64,000 nt of DNA from Lepidonotus clava (Eukaryota; Annelida; Polychaeta; Phyllodocida; Polynoidae): assembly GCA_936440205.1 (NCBI GenBank), contig OW387133.1:6972001-7036000 (forward strand). The letters run 5' to 3'. This document shows positions 33,591-44,200 of this stretch, in pieces. The notes beneath the pieces are model-generated. The model ran no database searches. It was not told the origin of the DNA and saw only the letters and a list, made by a program, of their open reading frames with translations. Positions within the stretch are counted from its first letter, which is position 1; each line of letters opens with the position of its first letter. A program made the position numbers and the translations under genes.

Positions 33591-34367
33591 GGGGGTCTTC
33601 CTTTATAGAGGCCCAGATCTATCATGATCCCTGGTTAATTCCCCCTCTCCCTCCTCGTCCCCCCAGAGTCAGCCATCTGGGCCGGGGGGGGGGGGGGCCG
33701 GGGGGGGCAAACTAAAAAAGTGAAAAAATATTATGTCAGATTTATACAAATCAACAAGCTTAGATTTTTTGAAAAAAAGTTTACACTTGGTCGGGGGGTG
33801 GGCATTTGCCCCTTTTGCCCCCTCCCCCTACTGGATCCGCCACTGCCCTCTCTTCCTCATACCCCCTCCTTCCTCCCTTCTTCCCCCTCCTCCCCCTCCT
33901 CTGCTCCCCTCCTCCCCCCTCCTTAAGCTTCCCTCTACCCCCTCCCCCTCCTCCTTCTCCCCCAATCCCCTCCTCCTCCCTCCTCGTCAACGGGTACAAA
34001 TTGACAAAGCCGCTATTTATTATTAATGCAGCTAACCCTTATAATGTTTATGGCGACTGTCAGGGCTACCCTAACCACCATCGGGGGTGGGGGTGGGGGG
34101 GTGGGGGGGGGGCGGAGTCCCAATGTTACATGTCATGTCGATTTGAAGAAATGGCCATGTCGCCTGTCATTTTACTTTAAAATCCTCTGCCCATGTCACT
34201 AAGCTCCCTGTCCCTTATCATTTTTAAGAAATGGTAATGTCGCAATGTCGAATTTAAGAATAGCCCCTGTCGCGTGTCAATACGCTGAAAATGGGCCATG
34301 TGGCCATGTCGATTTTAGGGGTTTAGACCCATATCATTGGTAAGTAGTAAAGGCTACATGGGGGTAT

Positions 34368-34560
34368 GCGTACCAGAGGCAGATGCAAGAGTGGGGAAGG
34401 GGTCTAGGGGAGACTGATTACCAAAACTTAGGTGGGCACTTAGACTTGCCAAAGAGCAAAAAAAAACATGATGCACTTGCGCGCGGGAATGCACCCCTTT
34501 TCGAAATCCTATAGTCTTATCCTCACCTGCATACATCAATGTAGGATCTTACAGGGGCGG
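34368..34560 (-). mobile_element. hAT-type MITE copies, decayed
   Basis: Reverse blocks 'taccagaggcagatgcaag' to 'tttcgaaatcctatag', then a CAGGGGCGGATCCAG terminus at 34553 that opens another decayed copy extending towards 35340. Confidence 0.5.
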
Positions 34561-35853
34561 ATCCAGTGGGGTAGGGAGGTCCAGGGGGTCCTGCACTGAA
34601 AAAATGGGAAAATGCTAAACATGTCATAAAACTGTCAAAGTGACAAGTTCATGACAGCTTTGGCATTGTTACATAAAAGAGGAGTTTTTGACAACCACAT
34701 GGTCAGATAGTTGTCACAAATTTGTCAAAAATTTGTCAAAAACTTGTCATATCTAGGGGGCACTGCACTGCAATTAAGAAGGAAACATAATCTCTTTATG
34801 TAATTTTATCATTTTAGCATGACAAATATAGTATATTATGAAAACAATTATTATGGAAAGTACCAATTTCATGTATAATTCTAAGAGAATTCTAAGTGGA
34901 ACTGTGGATTTTTCTATGTGAACACCTTTTTCAAAGTAAAACCAGAATTATGACTACCCAAGGCTGCTCAGATATCTGCAACTTAACAGCAGTTCAGTTC
35001 CGATCTCATTTCTGAAAAACAAGTAAGTAATACAGGGGGTTATAATTTAGTTAAATGAGGGTCAAAGAGGCCTCAAAAAGTGCAAATCATATATCATCAA
35101 ACTTGTCAATTTGACAACTTTTTGACGGCAGATTGAGTTTTTGACGGTGCCAAACCCTTATATTTTATGATCTTTGATTTGACATGTTAATGACAAGTTT
35201 AGAAGACTTGATTTTTTCAGTGTGACCCTCTTTTGATTGATATCTAAACTTTGTCAACAGGGGGAAAATGCCGCACATGTGCAGGCAAATGGACGCCGAA
35301 GTAGCGCTTAAACTAGATGCTGACCTCCGCCCCCCTCCCCTCTTCACCCTAGACCCCCACCTCTGGCCTTGTAAGACTTGAAGAGCCAATTAACAAACAC
35401 CCGTGTTGTACAGGTTGTAGGCAGGGGATCCAGGAGGCCAAACTCGTGTTCTAAACTCGAGTATTACTCGGGAGTCTGTGGGCATCATTTCTGGTGTTTC
35501 CAACGTGTTTTTGACACGACTTTTTGACATGAGTTTTGACATGAAAAACTCGTGTTTTCTTGTTAGTAGGGTTAGAAAATGGTGATGCCAGTGGTGATGT
35601 TACTGATATTATCAGAAACTTCCCTGAACATACAAAACAACTAGAACATGGTTCTTCAACTGGAATGATAATAATAAGGTTCCCCACCAAATTATGAAGA
35701 TGAAAGTGCAGCAATAATATACTATCATCTATAATCATGTGGTTATTTTACAATTGTATACTGACTTGGAAACACCAGATATTTGAGCTGTACAAATTGT
35801 ATTTGTCTGGAAGGCTCAAGACGGTAGCACAAAAAAGATTAATCTGAATTTAA

Positions 35854-36559
35854 GGATAGACAACACCTCAGAGTAGGTTCATTTGGGATAATGACGATTG
35901 TGCAGTAGCCAGGAAAGCTAGAAAAACATACTAGATATCAAATGAAAGAGCACATTTTTCTCTATCTCTTAGAACATATGTTGTTGTCAGCAGGTTAATA
36001 TTCGAGAAATTATATGTGAAAAACCATTTTTTTCACTTTTATTTTTTGAACATGGATATCTCGGTAACCACTCAATAGATTGTCATGAATTTTTTTGGAA
36101 ATGTCAATAATGATTATTTAGAGGGAAGCGTGTCTCAGAATTTTTATTTAGGGCCTAGTTTCCATTTTATGACAAAAAACGGGAATATTTTGGTTATTTT
36201 TTCCAACATTATTTTCTACATTTCATAAAACAAAAAATAAGACCTAAATCAAAATTCTGAGACACGCTTCCCTGCTTCTAAATGTTATCTATATGTATAG
36301 CAAATTTCATGCATTTATATACAGTAGTTACTGAGATATCCTTGTTCAAAAAATAAAAGTGAAAAATACATTTTTCCATTTCCTGGTCTACCTACAAAGG
36401 TGCAGTTCTACACATTCTATTATAATTTATATCATTAGAAAGGGTTCTGCATTGGCCTTTAAGATATTTATGGTTTATCATAATTCCATGAATAATATGT
36501 GATTAATTTAAAAACAAAGGGAGTGCTGCGCATTGTCCGCTGAGAGGTGTTGTCTATCC
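35854..36559. mobile_element. TTAA-target foldback element, 706 bp
   Basis: Ends GGATAGACAACACCTC and its exact inverse are flanked by TTAA on both sides (35850-35853, 36560-36563). The interior is a long inverted repeat: about 36040-36190 ('ttcacttttattttttgaac' ... 'gaagcgtgtctcagaat') pairs with about 36240-36375. No coding frame. Confidence 0.85.
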
Positions 36560-36580
36560 TTAATACATTTTGTTTGGCAT

Positions 36581-36945
36581 CCCAGGCAAGCAGCAACATA
36601 ACAAGAAGGTTCTGCGACTGTACTTTTTTAATTGGTCTGAGACCTGGCCAATTTTCACGTAACAATTACGTTATTTTAGGTAAGGTCTAGACTTACTGAA
36701 AAAGTACATTACAATAACATTCTGTTTTGGTAAAGTTGAGACCAAACTAATAAAGAATGTTACAATAACGTTATTGTAACTTGAAATAACGTTACAAGAA
36801 CGTCACAACCACGTTCTAGTGTGACATCGCAACTTTAGGTTCTAAAGACGTTTTTGGGTGCCCTCAAAAGAACGTAACAAGAACCAAACCAGGTCTAAAC
36901 AGAACGTTGCTGCAACATTATTATAACGTCATATTCTTGCTTGGG
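36581..36945 (+). mobile_element. CCCAGGCAAG-family MITE, complete, 365 bp
   Basis: Ends CCCAGGCAAG / CTTGCTTGGG with a two-base AT duplication (36579-36580, 36946-36947). The interior is rich in ACGTTATTATAACGT-like palindromes and 'ggttctaaagacgtttttgg'. It has exactly the same length as the copies at 49413-49777 and 58548-58912. The superfamily is not assigned. Confidence 0.85.
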
Positions 36946-37122
36946 ATAGTTGACTGAAACCTGTCAAAGAAATGCACTTGTTATGATCCTTCATATTTAT
37001 CTCTGTTCAATCATTGATACCACTTTTTCTTTTTTTTTTGATAAAATTTATTTTCAAATTTATTTTTATTATAAAAAACATTTAAACACCTTAAGCTCAC
37101 CTGTTGTGCCTCTACAATCTAG

Positions 37123-40100
37123 GTCCACAGGCTTTACAATGAAGATAACAAGGAAAGCTCCACTAGGGAACAGAAGCTTTGGCACTGTAGTCGCACCCTT
37201 TGTATTTGATAGTACCCCTCACACTCCACATTTTGCAGTTGATCATAAACCGGACACCGTAAGTAAAGATTTATTTTTTATCAACAGACACAAATTAAAG
37301 TTGTTGTTTTTTTTTGTTTTTTTTTATTTCACTTTTTATTCTGACATCAAATCGAAAAGTTGTTATCCGATCTTCCTTTAACGCCAGAGTGGCTTACATC
37401 AAGATAACAATGTTGTATTCACATAAAGTTAATGTCTTAACTCTAGGAAATTAAATACTAAAAAAAATTTTTATTATGGGTAAAATACTTAAATCTTAAA
37501 TTAATAAATTTAAAGATGGGGAATGAAATAAAAATGGTTGGTGGTTTTTTGTTTGATAAGTGAATAAGATTATTATAAATTCTAATTTTTAAATACATCA
37601 ATGTTTCATTTTTGAATGAAATGGAATGAAATAAATAGATTTAAATACATATGTTTTTTAGACAATCTTTGATTTAAGATCTTTTTTTATCCAATATTTA
37701 AAAGATTCAAAGTTATCAATAGTTCTAATATTAATATTTAAGTTATTCCATAGAGATGTTCCTCTGAAGTTAACACTTTTTTTACAAAAATCAATTCTTG
37801 GAAATTCAGTTTTTAATAAGATACCTTCAGTATATCTAAGTTCTCTTGGTCTATAGTCTATGTAATCTTCATTTTCAGATCTTTTGTACATTAGTTTTAA
37901 TAAGTGAGCATTTGATCTATCCTCTAATGTATTTACGTTTGTTAGTTTATGGAGTTCATTTTTTCCATATTTTTTATTGTATGGCAAACAATTTCTTAGG
38001 CATCTTTTTTGAAGATTTTCTAATTTTTCAATATGATATTGATTCGCTGTCATAAAAAATATATCACTATAGTCAAAAAAAAAAGTTTACCATGACAAGA
38101 CTTCATAATTGCCTCAATCTCATTAACAGATTGCCTCTTAAACTTGTAAAATACAGCTTTTTCCCTAACTAATGTTAAAACATGTCAGCTCAACCAAATA
38201 ATGTCCAACTCTATTTTGCCCTGAAATACAGCATTTTGATTGGCTGGCAAACTTGAAAATCTGTCAAATGGAAAAATCTAAGAAATTTAAGTGTTTTGGA
38301 GATATAGAACAACACAATTCATGGGAGACATGGGCGTAGTGAAAGGGTTAAATAGTATAAGATACACATGGTTATATTTCTCTGGCTTTTTTCCCATATA
38401 GCTAGTGTATAGCCTGCCGAAAATTACAAACCAATTCCCCACTTACCTGCCTATGCAGATAATAGCTCTACCTAAACAAAGTAATCTTCTTAGTAATCAG
38501 GGTAGTTGTTTTACTTTAGGGACGTTCTCGTCCTGCTGTCGTTAGGCTAACATATGCTGACATTAGCCTAACGACATGACGGCCAGCGCCGTGTTTTGCG
38601 ATGTTAGAACGTACTCCGGTGACGCTATTGGTCACGTCGCGAATTTGGTGCGCTAAATAGATGGTTACAAAGTAGCCAGCGGCCACATCGGCAGCGACGA
38701 GAACGTGGCCAATTGCTGTACATAGTTGTTTCAAACTTACCTCAGAGTCATGCAGGGAGACAATCATTTTGTTGTGGCCGACAAGCTTGAGATATCCGGA
38801 CTTCCCAAATATAACATTAAAAATAAATTTACTCACACACCTGGGACACATAATGATCCAAGGCCTAGCATATCAAAGGCATGGACAAATTTAGGAAGGT
38901 ATGCAGTGAATCAGTGGTAATTTTGTTGCATCGTTTATCCTTAGCTTGTCTAATGTTTTAAACCGTTGCCAGTTTCTCTTTCTCAAGGAATTGAATGCTT
39001 TTATTTCATGAGTAGGGAAGTGTGTTCTGTAGATTCCTATTTAAACCTGACGTTTTCTAACCGGGGGAATGACAAAAATGATATTCCCCTAGTTTAAACT
39101 CTTAAGCACAGGGACCAAGGGAATAACAAAAAGATATTCCCCCGGAAAACCAAGGAGACTTTTTCAGCCTAAACCAATAAGAATGCAGGACACCAGGGGA
39201 ATAACTTTTGTTAGGCCACGCCCCCTTATGCTATAAGCGAATCAGAGGGCACCAGCGGAATATCTAGGTCACGTCGCTAGGTCACGTCACTTACGTTCTT
39301 ACGTCACAAAATTCCTCCGTTTGTTTACTTTTTGTCGTAACTTTTGTTAAGCTTTGTTTCTGCCCATAGTAAAGTGATTTTTATGATTTAAAAACTATAA
39401 TGGAACAAATATAACATGTGTAACATGTTTGTCTATTTATAGATGTTTTGGAGCTGAAATAAATCAAGTACAGACCTCGGTATGATCAAAAATGTTATTC
39501 CCCTGCTACACTTCGGCCCTCAGCAGCAGGGGAATAACATTTTTGATATCATACCTCGGTCAGTACTATATATTTGTGTGCATGGCACCTAAATATTTTT
39601 CTGCCCTCAACTTAGCAATTCTACAGAGGAAAATGAGCAGGGCATAAATCCTTCTTTATAATGGTCAATCGGTCATACTGAAAATCATGATTTTATACAT
39701 GTAAACCAGTTCACAAAACGGTTGCATTATTCATTCGTTTTTCTTGATTTTCCAAATGACCTTTTCAGGCAATAACACCCAGGTCTCAGTTTAGATTTGA
39801 ATATGACTATTCAGTTGGGGCCACAATTAGTCCCCTGAAGCCCCATTTGCTCTGATAATTTCTTCTGTCACAGGGAGCAGCGACAAAATAATTTCATGCA
39901 GAAGAAAATAACTTCTTAAGCCTGATTTACACAGGCTGTCAATGTGTCTCTACAACAATACTTTATCCTAACCCTTAAAGGGAGCCAAAACCAATATAAT
40001 TGACAAGGTTTTCAAAACTTAGATAAGTATAGAAATATGTTTGATGAGTCCAGTTAAGGTCAGTGGTAAAGTATTAGCTGTGAAAACTAGCTCAAACTGA

Positions 40101-41080
40101 AGTAAAATGCCACAAGAGATGGTAATATTTGCATTTGTTTGTAAACAAACCCTATTTTTGTGGATCCACATTAATTGATTTGGGCAAGAAAAACGTGTTT
40201 TTAATTATCTTTTACTATATCTCATAGTTTAGATTTTAACATGGGCCGGAAATAGGCTCAAGGAATGGATTTCCATGATTATTTGAGTTTGAAAAATTTC
40301 ATCGAATTTATTGGTTTTGACTCCCTTTAATGGTACATTGGCAAGGAAAAAAGTATATGTAGGTCATTGTCATATGACATCAGTAATAAGTGACAGAAGG
40401 TGCAAAAGTCCTGAAGAGTTTACACAAGAGGTTTTAGTGTATGCTTTATTGGCTAATATCCCTGCTATATAGATAAACAAGAGTAAAATCTTATATGAAA
40501 AGATGTCCAAACTGTCTGGTCCGATAATGAGCTGCCATTGAGACAGAGTTTATCCTTCCGATAAACAAGTTGCTTTTACAACTACATACTAATGTGAGTG
40601 TCTAATAATGAATCATCTTGAGAGAAAATTATTCTGGATATCTTCATCTCACAGTCAGGAGGTTCTTACTCAGTGTCATAAATAATTAGGTAAAACCTTT
40701 GCCATCAAAGTTAAGAAAAATAATGTATTTCAGGATTTTTGTATGCAAGACTTGAAGGCTGAACTGTACCTGTTTAAGAAATCAAGAAAATATGGCAAAA
40801 GAACACTAAAAATAATATGTACACTCCCCAAACTAATACAGTCAAGAAGGCTTTCTATTTGTTTAAAATAACTTTGAAAGTTAGGTCAAGTTGTAGCTAC
40901 ATTGGTATGTTTGTGTGTATTATATTGATTTGTACACGTTTGTTTTGTATGTCCTTTTCTCCATAACCTTACAGAATTTCTGGAAACATCTGGAAAGGAG
41001 TGGTGCGTCATGCCAGTAGGTTGATTATACTTCCAACTACCTGTTTAGAACAGCATGTGCCAGAGTTATCAGTCCTATGA
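37123..41080 (+). CDS. Unidentified host gene, three 3' exons
   Basis: Three phase-compatible exons: 37123-37258 (donor ACC|GTAAGT), 38756-38898 (acceptor ATGCAG, donor GAAG|GTATGC) and 40975-41080 (acceptor TTTCTCCATAACCTTACAG, stop TGA at 41078). Phases are 0 at the first junction and 2 at the second, and both fit. The joined frame gives about 128 residues without interruption: TGFTMKITRKAPLGNRSFGT, then FVVADKLEISGLPKY and FTHTPGTHNDPRPSISK, then NIWKGVVRHASRLIILP. No signal peptide or membrane segment is seen. The Pro/Gly/Asn-rich short motifs recall small axonemal microtubule-lining proteins, but I do not recognise the family. The first acceptor could be 37123 or 37131. A shorter reading of exon 2 stops at 38921. 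Upstream exons are missing from view; candidates are 28201 and the promoter at 32.3 kb. Confidence 0.5.
37658..38060 (-). mobile_element. LINE fragment, C-terminal end of a reverse-transcriptase ORF
   Basis: A 131-residue minus-strand frame reads like the end of a non-LTR retrotransposon polyprotein: IEKLENLQKRCLRNC..Y, ...LEDRSNAHLLKLMYK..., a basic 'FCKKSVNFRGTSLWNNL' block, then 'FESFKYWIKKDLKSKIV' to the stop. This arrangement (LQ.R..R, RG..LWN.L, FK..LK..L) is typical of Jockey/CR1/RTE-like ORF2 tails. It is 5'-truncated near 38060, as usual for target-primed insertions. It lies in the first intron of the unidentified 37123-41080 gene, antisense to it. Confidence 0.75.
38538..38575. repeat. 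Short hairpin
   Basis: GTCGTTAGGCTAA (38538-38550) pairs perfectly with TTAGCCTAACGAC (38563-38575) around a 12-base loop. Confidence 0.75.
39046..39554. repeat. Repeat with inverted GGGGAATAAC blocks and a terminal hairpin
   Basis: The block 'aggggaataacaaaaa.gat' or its inverse occurs near 39060, 39090, 39115, 39140, 39485 and 39535. At 39481-39554 the arms TATGATCAAAAATGTTATTC and its inverse form a hairpin of about 30 bp with loop around CTTCGGCCC. This is probably a foldback-type mobile repeat; the ends are unclear. Confidence 0.6.
39979..40326. mobile_element. TTAA-target MITE, AGGGAGYCAAAACCAAT ends
   Basis: Ends AGGGAGCCAAAACCAAT and ATTGGTTTTGACTCCCT (one mismatch) are flanked by TTAA at 39975-39978 and 40327-40330. 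It is 348 bp, non-coding, with an AT-rich interior. The AGGG start fits Kolobok-like termini, but this is only a resemblance. Confidence 0.85.
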
Positions 41081-41167
41081 TAAAATGACAAGACCCAATC
41101 AGTATAGAAATAGAAGTAATCAATCATAGGGTCTAAGATATGGTTTTCCTTTCTTGTAAATTGTTAA

Positions 41168-41393
41168 GGGCCATACTCGCTAAGTGACTTTAGGGACTAC
41201 GAGTCACCAATGACCAGTGATGGTGGTTTACTTGGTGGTCATTGGTGGCTCAGTGACCAGAATACACCACACAAAAAACTGATGGTATGGTGAACAGACT
41301 AGGCAACCTGTAACTGACAACAGAATTGGTGGATTGACTGTCACTGGTCACCAGTCGCCAGTTGCCAGTAAAATAGCCTAGTGGGTTGGGGGC
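41168..41393. mobile_element. TTAA-target MITE, decayed relative of 18560-18779
   Basis: Left end TTAA|GGGCCATACTCGCTA, right end TAGTGGGTTGGGGGC|TTTA. The interior has alternating CACCAGTG / TGGTCA motifs in both orientations. It is 226 bp. Confidence 0.75.
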
Positions 41394-41809
41394 TTTAGTG
41401 TTTTGATTTATACCTGAAACATCTACTTTCTCTATATATCTTCGTATCTTAAAACCATCTCAAATCTTTTGATTTATACTTGAAATATCTACTTTCTCTA
41501 TATATCTTCATATCTTAAAACCATCTCAAATCCTTAAGAGCAGCTTATCAGTGATAATCACTGATAAGAAAAGTGATCTTTATTCATAGTTTTACGCTAT
41601 ATTATTATCAGGAATGAGGATACATCATCAACACATAAATCAAGATAGCATAGCAATTATATAAGTACATTTTTATGGCACTAACACATTTTAAAATCAA
41701 CATGCTCATGTTTTCCAGACGTTTTGCTGCATCAGTGATTCCAAATTAAACTACGTCACACTATGATGTTTCACAGGAAATCAAGTTAGTAAATGGTGAC
41801 TGCTGCAAC

Positions 41810-42880
41810 ATGAGTCCATTAATATTAACATGCCTTGGCTACTTAGCTGGTGCTCTGCATATTGTTTTTGATGTAGCAGGTTCAGCCTGTGTTCAAGTGC
41901 TTGAAGGATCAATACCAGACTTCCAGTTATGTTTCCTTCGACTCTTCTTACAAGTCAATACCTTAGGTATCATATTCAAATGGAAAACTTCACTCGATTA
42001 TTTGACAATACCTGATCTGAAATGGACAGGATTTGCTGTGTATGGATACGTCACAACAAATTATGGATACTATGGATCAGCGAAATGTATGCCCCTAGCA
42101 GATCATGGTTCTCTGTTTTACCTGCTATTGCTGATAACAATTGCTCTTCTAAATTTATTTGTTAAGAAAACATTTCCTGGATTAGTCAATCTGTTTGCCA
42201 TGTTGTTATGCTCCATTGGTATTCTACTTGTATCACAGCCAAGTTTCCTCTTCCCTGAAAATGTGACTAATCCAAAACTGGGTAAAAATTTATCATTTTT
42301 GTATGAATTCAACACTAACGCAAATGTATTATTTTTCAATGAATTCAACACTACCTCAAAACTTGATACAAACTTTTACTGCTATTTTCAGCTGGTTCTT
42401 GGTAGTATTGGTACAGGAACTTGTTTGTTTTCTCTTGATCATGGCCTTTCTCATGTTTCCTCTCTCAGTCAAATGTTTTGGATGTCACTTGGTTCATTGT
42501 GGGTTTCAATCCCACTGACTTTTTATACAGAATCTTTCAATTGGTGGTTTATTTTTGAGGCAAAACAAACACTTCTATTCATTGGACATTCTTTTTGTGC
42601 TGGTATTATGCTCTATCTCAATAGTGTTGGTGTAAAGCTGATTGGAACACTAAAATTTACAATCATCATCAGCTTCACTGTTGCAGTAGAGTTATATGTG
42701 GAAAATAGACTTCTCCAAAATTACCAACCTGGTAGAGGCAATGTGTTAGGAGTGCTAGGTGTATTAATTGTTATTTTGGGCATGGTAACACCTGGTCTAG
42801 TGCAAATCATACAAGTCAGGTATGCTGGACCATCTGACTCATTGATAAATGATCTTGAAACAAAGAGGCCTAAATATTAA
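41810..42880 (+). CDS. Drug/metabolite transporter superfamily (EamA-like) membrane protein
   Basis: A single uninterrupted frame of 356 codons. Start chosen at the first ATG (AACATGAG), about 30 bases after a good acceptor (GATGTTTCACAG at 41776), so a non-coding 5' exon is likely. The protein is very hydrophobic with about ten membrane segments in two halves. The first half has 'GYVTTNYGYYGSAKCMPLAD', the typical DMT stretch placing substrate-facing residues in helix 3-4, and 'LVNLFAMLLCSIGILLVSQP' in helix 5. The second half has 'LNSVGVKLIGTLKFTIIIS' and 'GVLGVLIVILGMVTPG'. A lumenal or extracellular loop at about 145-180 carries several NxT/S sites and a near-repeat 'FNEFNTT' / 'YEFNTNAN'. 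This layout fits SLC35G/SLC35F-like carriers. Substrate and membrane are unknown. AATAAA follows at 43186. Confidence 0.85.
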   Translation: MSPLILTCLGYLAGALHIVFDVAGSACVQVLEGSIPDFQLCFLRLFLQVNTLGIIFKWKTSLDYLTIPDLKWTGFAVYGYVTTNYGYYGSAKCMPLADHGSLFYLLLLITIALLNLFVKKTFPGLVNLFAMLLCSIGILLVSQPSFLFPENVTNPKLGKNLSFLYEFNTNANVLFFNEFNTTSKLDTNFYCYFQLVLGSIGTGTCLFSLDHGLSHVSSLSQMFWMSLGSLWVSIPLTFYTESFNWWFIFEAKQTLLFIGHSFCAGIMLYLNSVGVKLIGTLKFTIIISFTVAVELYVENRLLQNYQPGRGNVLGVLGVLIVILGMVTPGLVQIIQVRYAGPSDSLINDLETKRPKY

Positions 42881-43185
42881 AGTCAATGGCGTGAATACTC
42901 ATAACATTGTAACCCAATAGTTATTGATGATAGACAACTCGACTAGAATCAACAGAAGGAACCAAGTGATTGAATGTGTTTCTTATTTTTCAGTACCTTT
43001 GTTTAGCTTCATTGATGCATTATCCATCATATGCAGTTACAAACATTATAATATTACCATCACATGAAAATCGAAAGACCTGTAATGAAATAGCATACTT
43101 TTTATTCAAACAAGGATTTCCAAATATATATACAGAAGCTATCTAGATAAAACTTTTTAGATATTTGTGCCAACCTTAGTGTATA

Positions 43186-43191
43186 AATAAA
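43186..43191 (+). terminator. Poly(A) signal of the transporter gene
   Basis: AATAAA about 305 bases after the stop codon; the first canonical hexamer that I noticed. Confidence 0.5.
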
Positions 43192-43479
43192 AGTGACAAT
43201 ACAATCTTCTGTTTTGCAGGTTAACAATTTTGCAACAGGTCTATATATTGGAATCTTACCACTCAAACTCTGGTAATTTTTATTCAGTTGATTAACATAA
43301 TTATATTTATTGATAGGTACTTAGTAGGGGGAATGTGGGTTGTACCAGCAACCTAATGTGCAATTTAACAACACCAGCAAATGCCATACAGATAAATAAA
43401 CTGTAAGATATATCACTTTGGAAACCGATGATTTAATATTACAATATCATAAAATCCATATCCACACATGTTACTTCTG

Positions 43480-43806
43480 ATTTGATTGGTTGGTTGGTTG
43501 GTTATTGGGGTTTAACACCATAGCAACATCTAAGGTCATATCACGCATGAACAGGATTTGACAAATCTGTCTTTGATGATCGTATCTATGGACTGAACGA
43601 ATCTATAAGAAGATAGAGACCATACCCCTACACTTTTACCCAGGCAGGTGTTCTTTAATGTGCCTGGTCCCATAGACAGGTGCCTTTGATATCCCTGTTG
43701 TTGCCACAGGGAGACATATAGAGGGGAGTAGTAGTCAGCTTAGCCTAGAATTGAACCCCGGCCGCCCGCACAGCAGACGGTCGCGCTAACCACTTCACCA
43801 CCCCAC
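43480..43806 (-). mobile_element. tRNA-derived SINE, nearly full length
   Basis: On the minus strand the head reads TGGTGAAGTGGTTAGCGCG (box-A region) and CCGGGGTTCAATTC (box B). A body of about 230 bases follows, then the tail GTTAAACCCCAATAACCAACC with AACC repeats. Head, internal Pol III boxes and tandem tail define a tRNA-derived SINE about 325 bp long. A tail-only relative is at 24160-24215. It lies between the transporter and the Cys-rich gene. Confidence 0.85.
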
Positions 43807-44200
43807 ACTCCTCTTCTGATTTGAGTAGATAACAATTGTTTGTTATTGTATATGCATAGGTAATGGTCATTTCAAGTCCCAAATGCAGGACACATTGTTC
43901 AGAATCAATGGTCTGTTGCTATATTTTGAGAGGGTTCCTACCTACATTTTTAGAGGGGGTTCCTTGAAAAATCCAGACAGCCATGACCCCCCCCCCCCCA
44001 ATGGCTACGCCACTGCATTGATTACTTTGATACACTTTTTATCTGAAGTCTGCTTTTAGTTACATCATGTGCCTCATCTCCCTGTGATTCTCTCATTGAT
44101 TCTGGCCCCTGTTGGCGTGCCACCTCCAAGGTCATACCTGCTTACCTCCAAGGTCACACCCCTACTGCCGGCGTCCTGTCCTCGGCTGTGGGGGCTACAG

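Noticed and set aside
33733-34180. Pro/Ser- or Gly/Arg-rich frames on both strands
   Set aside because: C/T-rich low-complexity DNA open in many frames; no splice sites or family signature.
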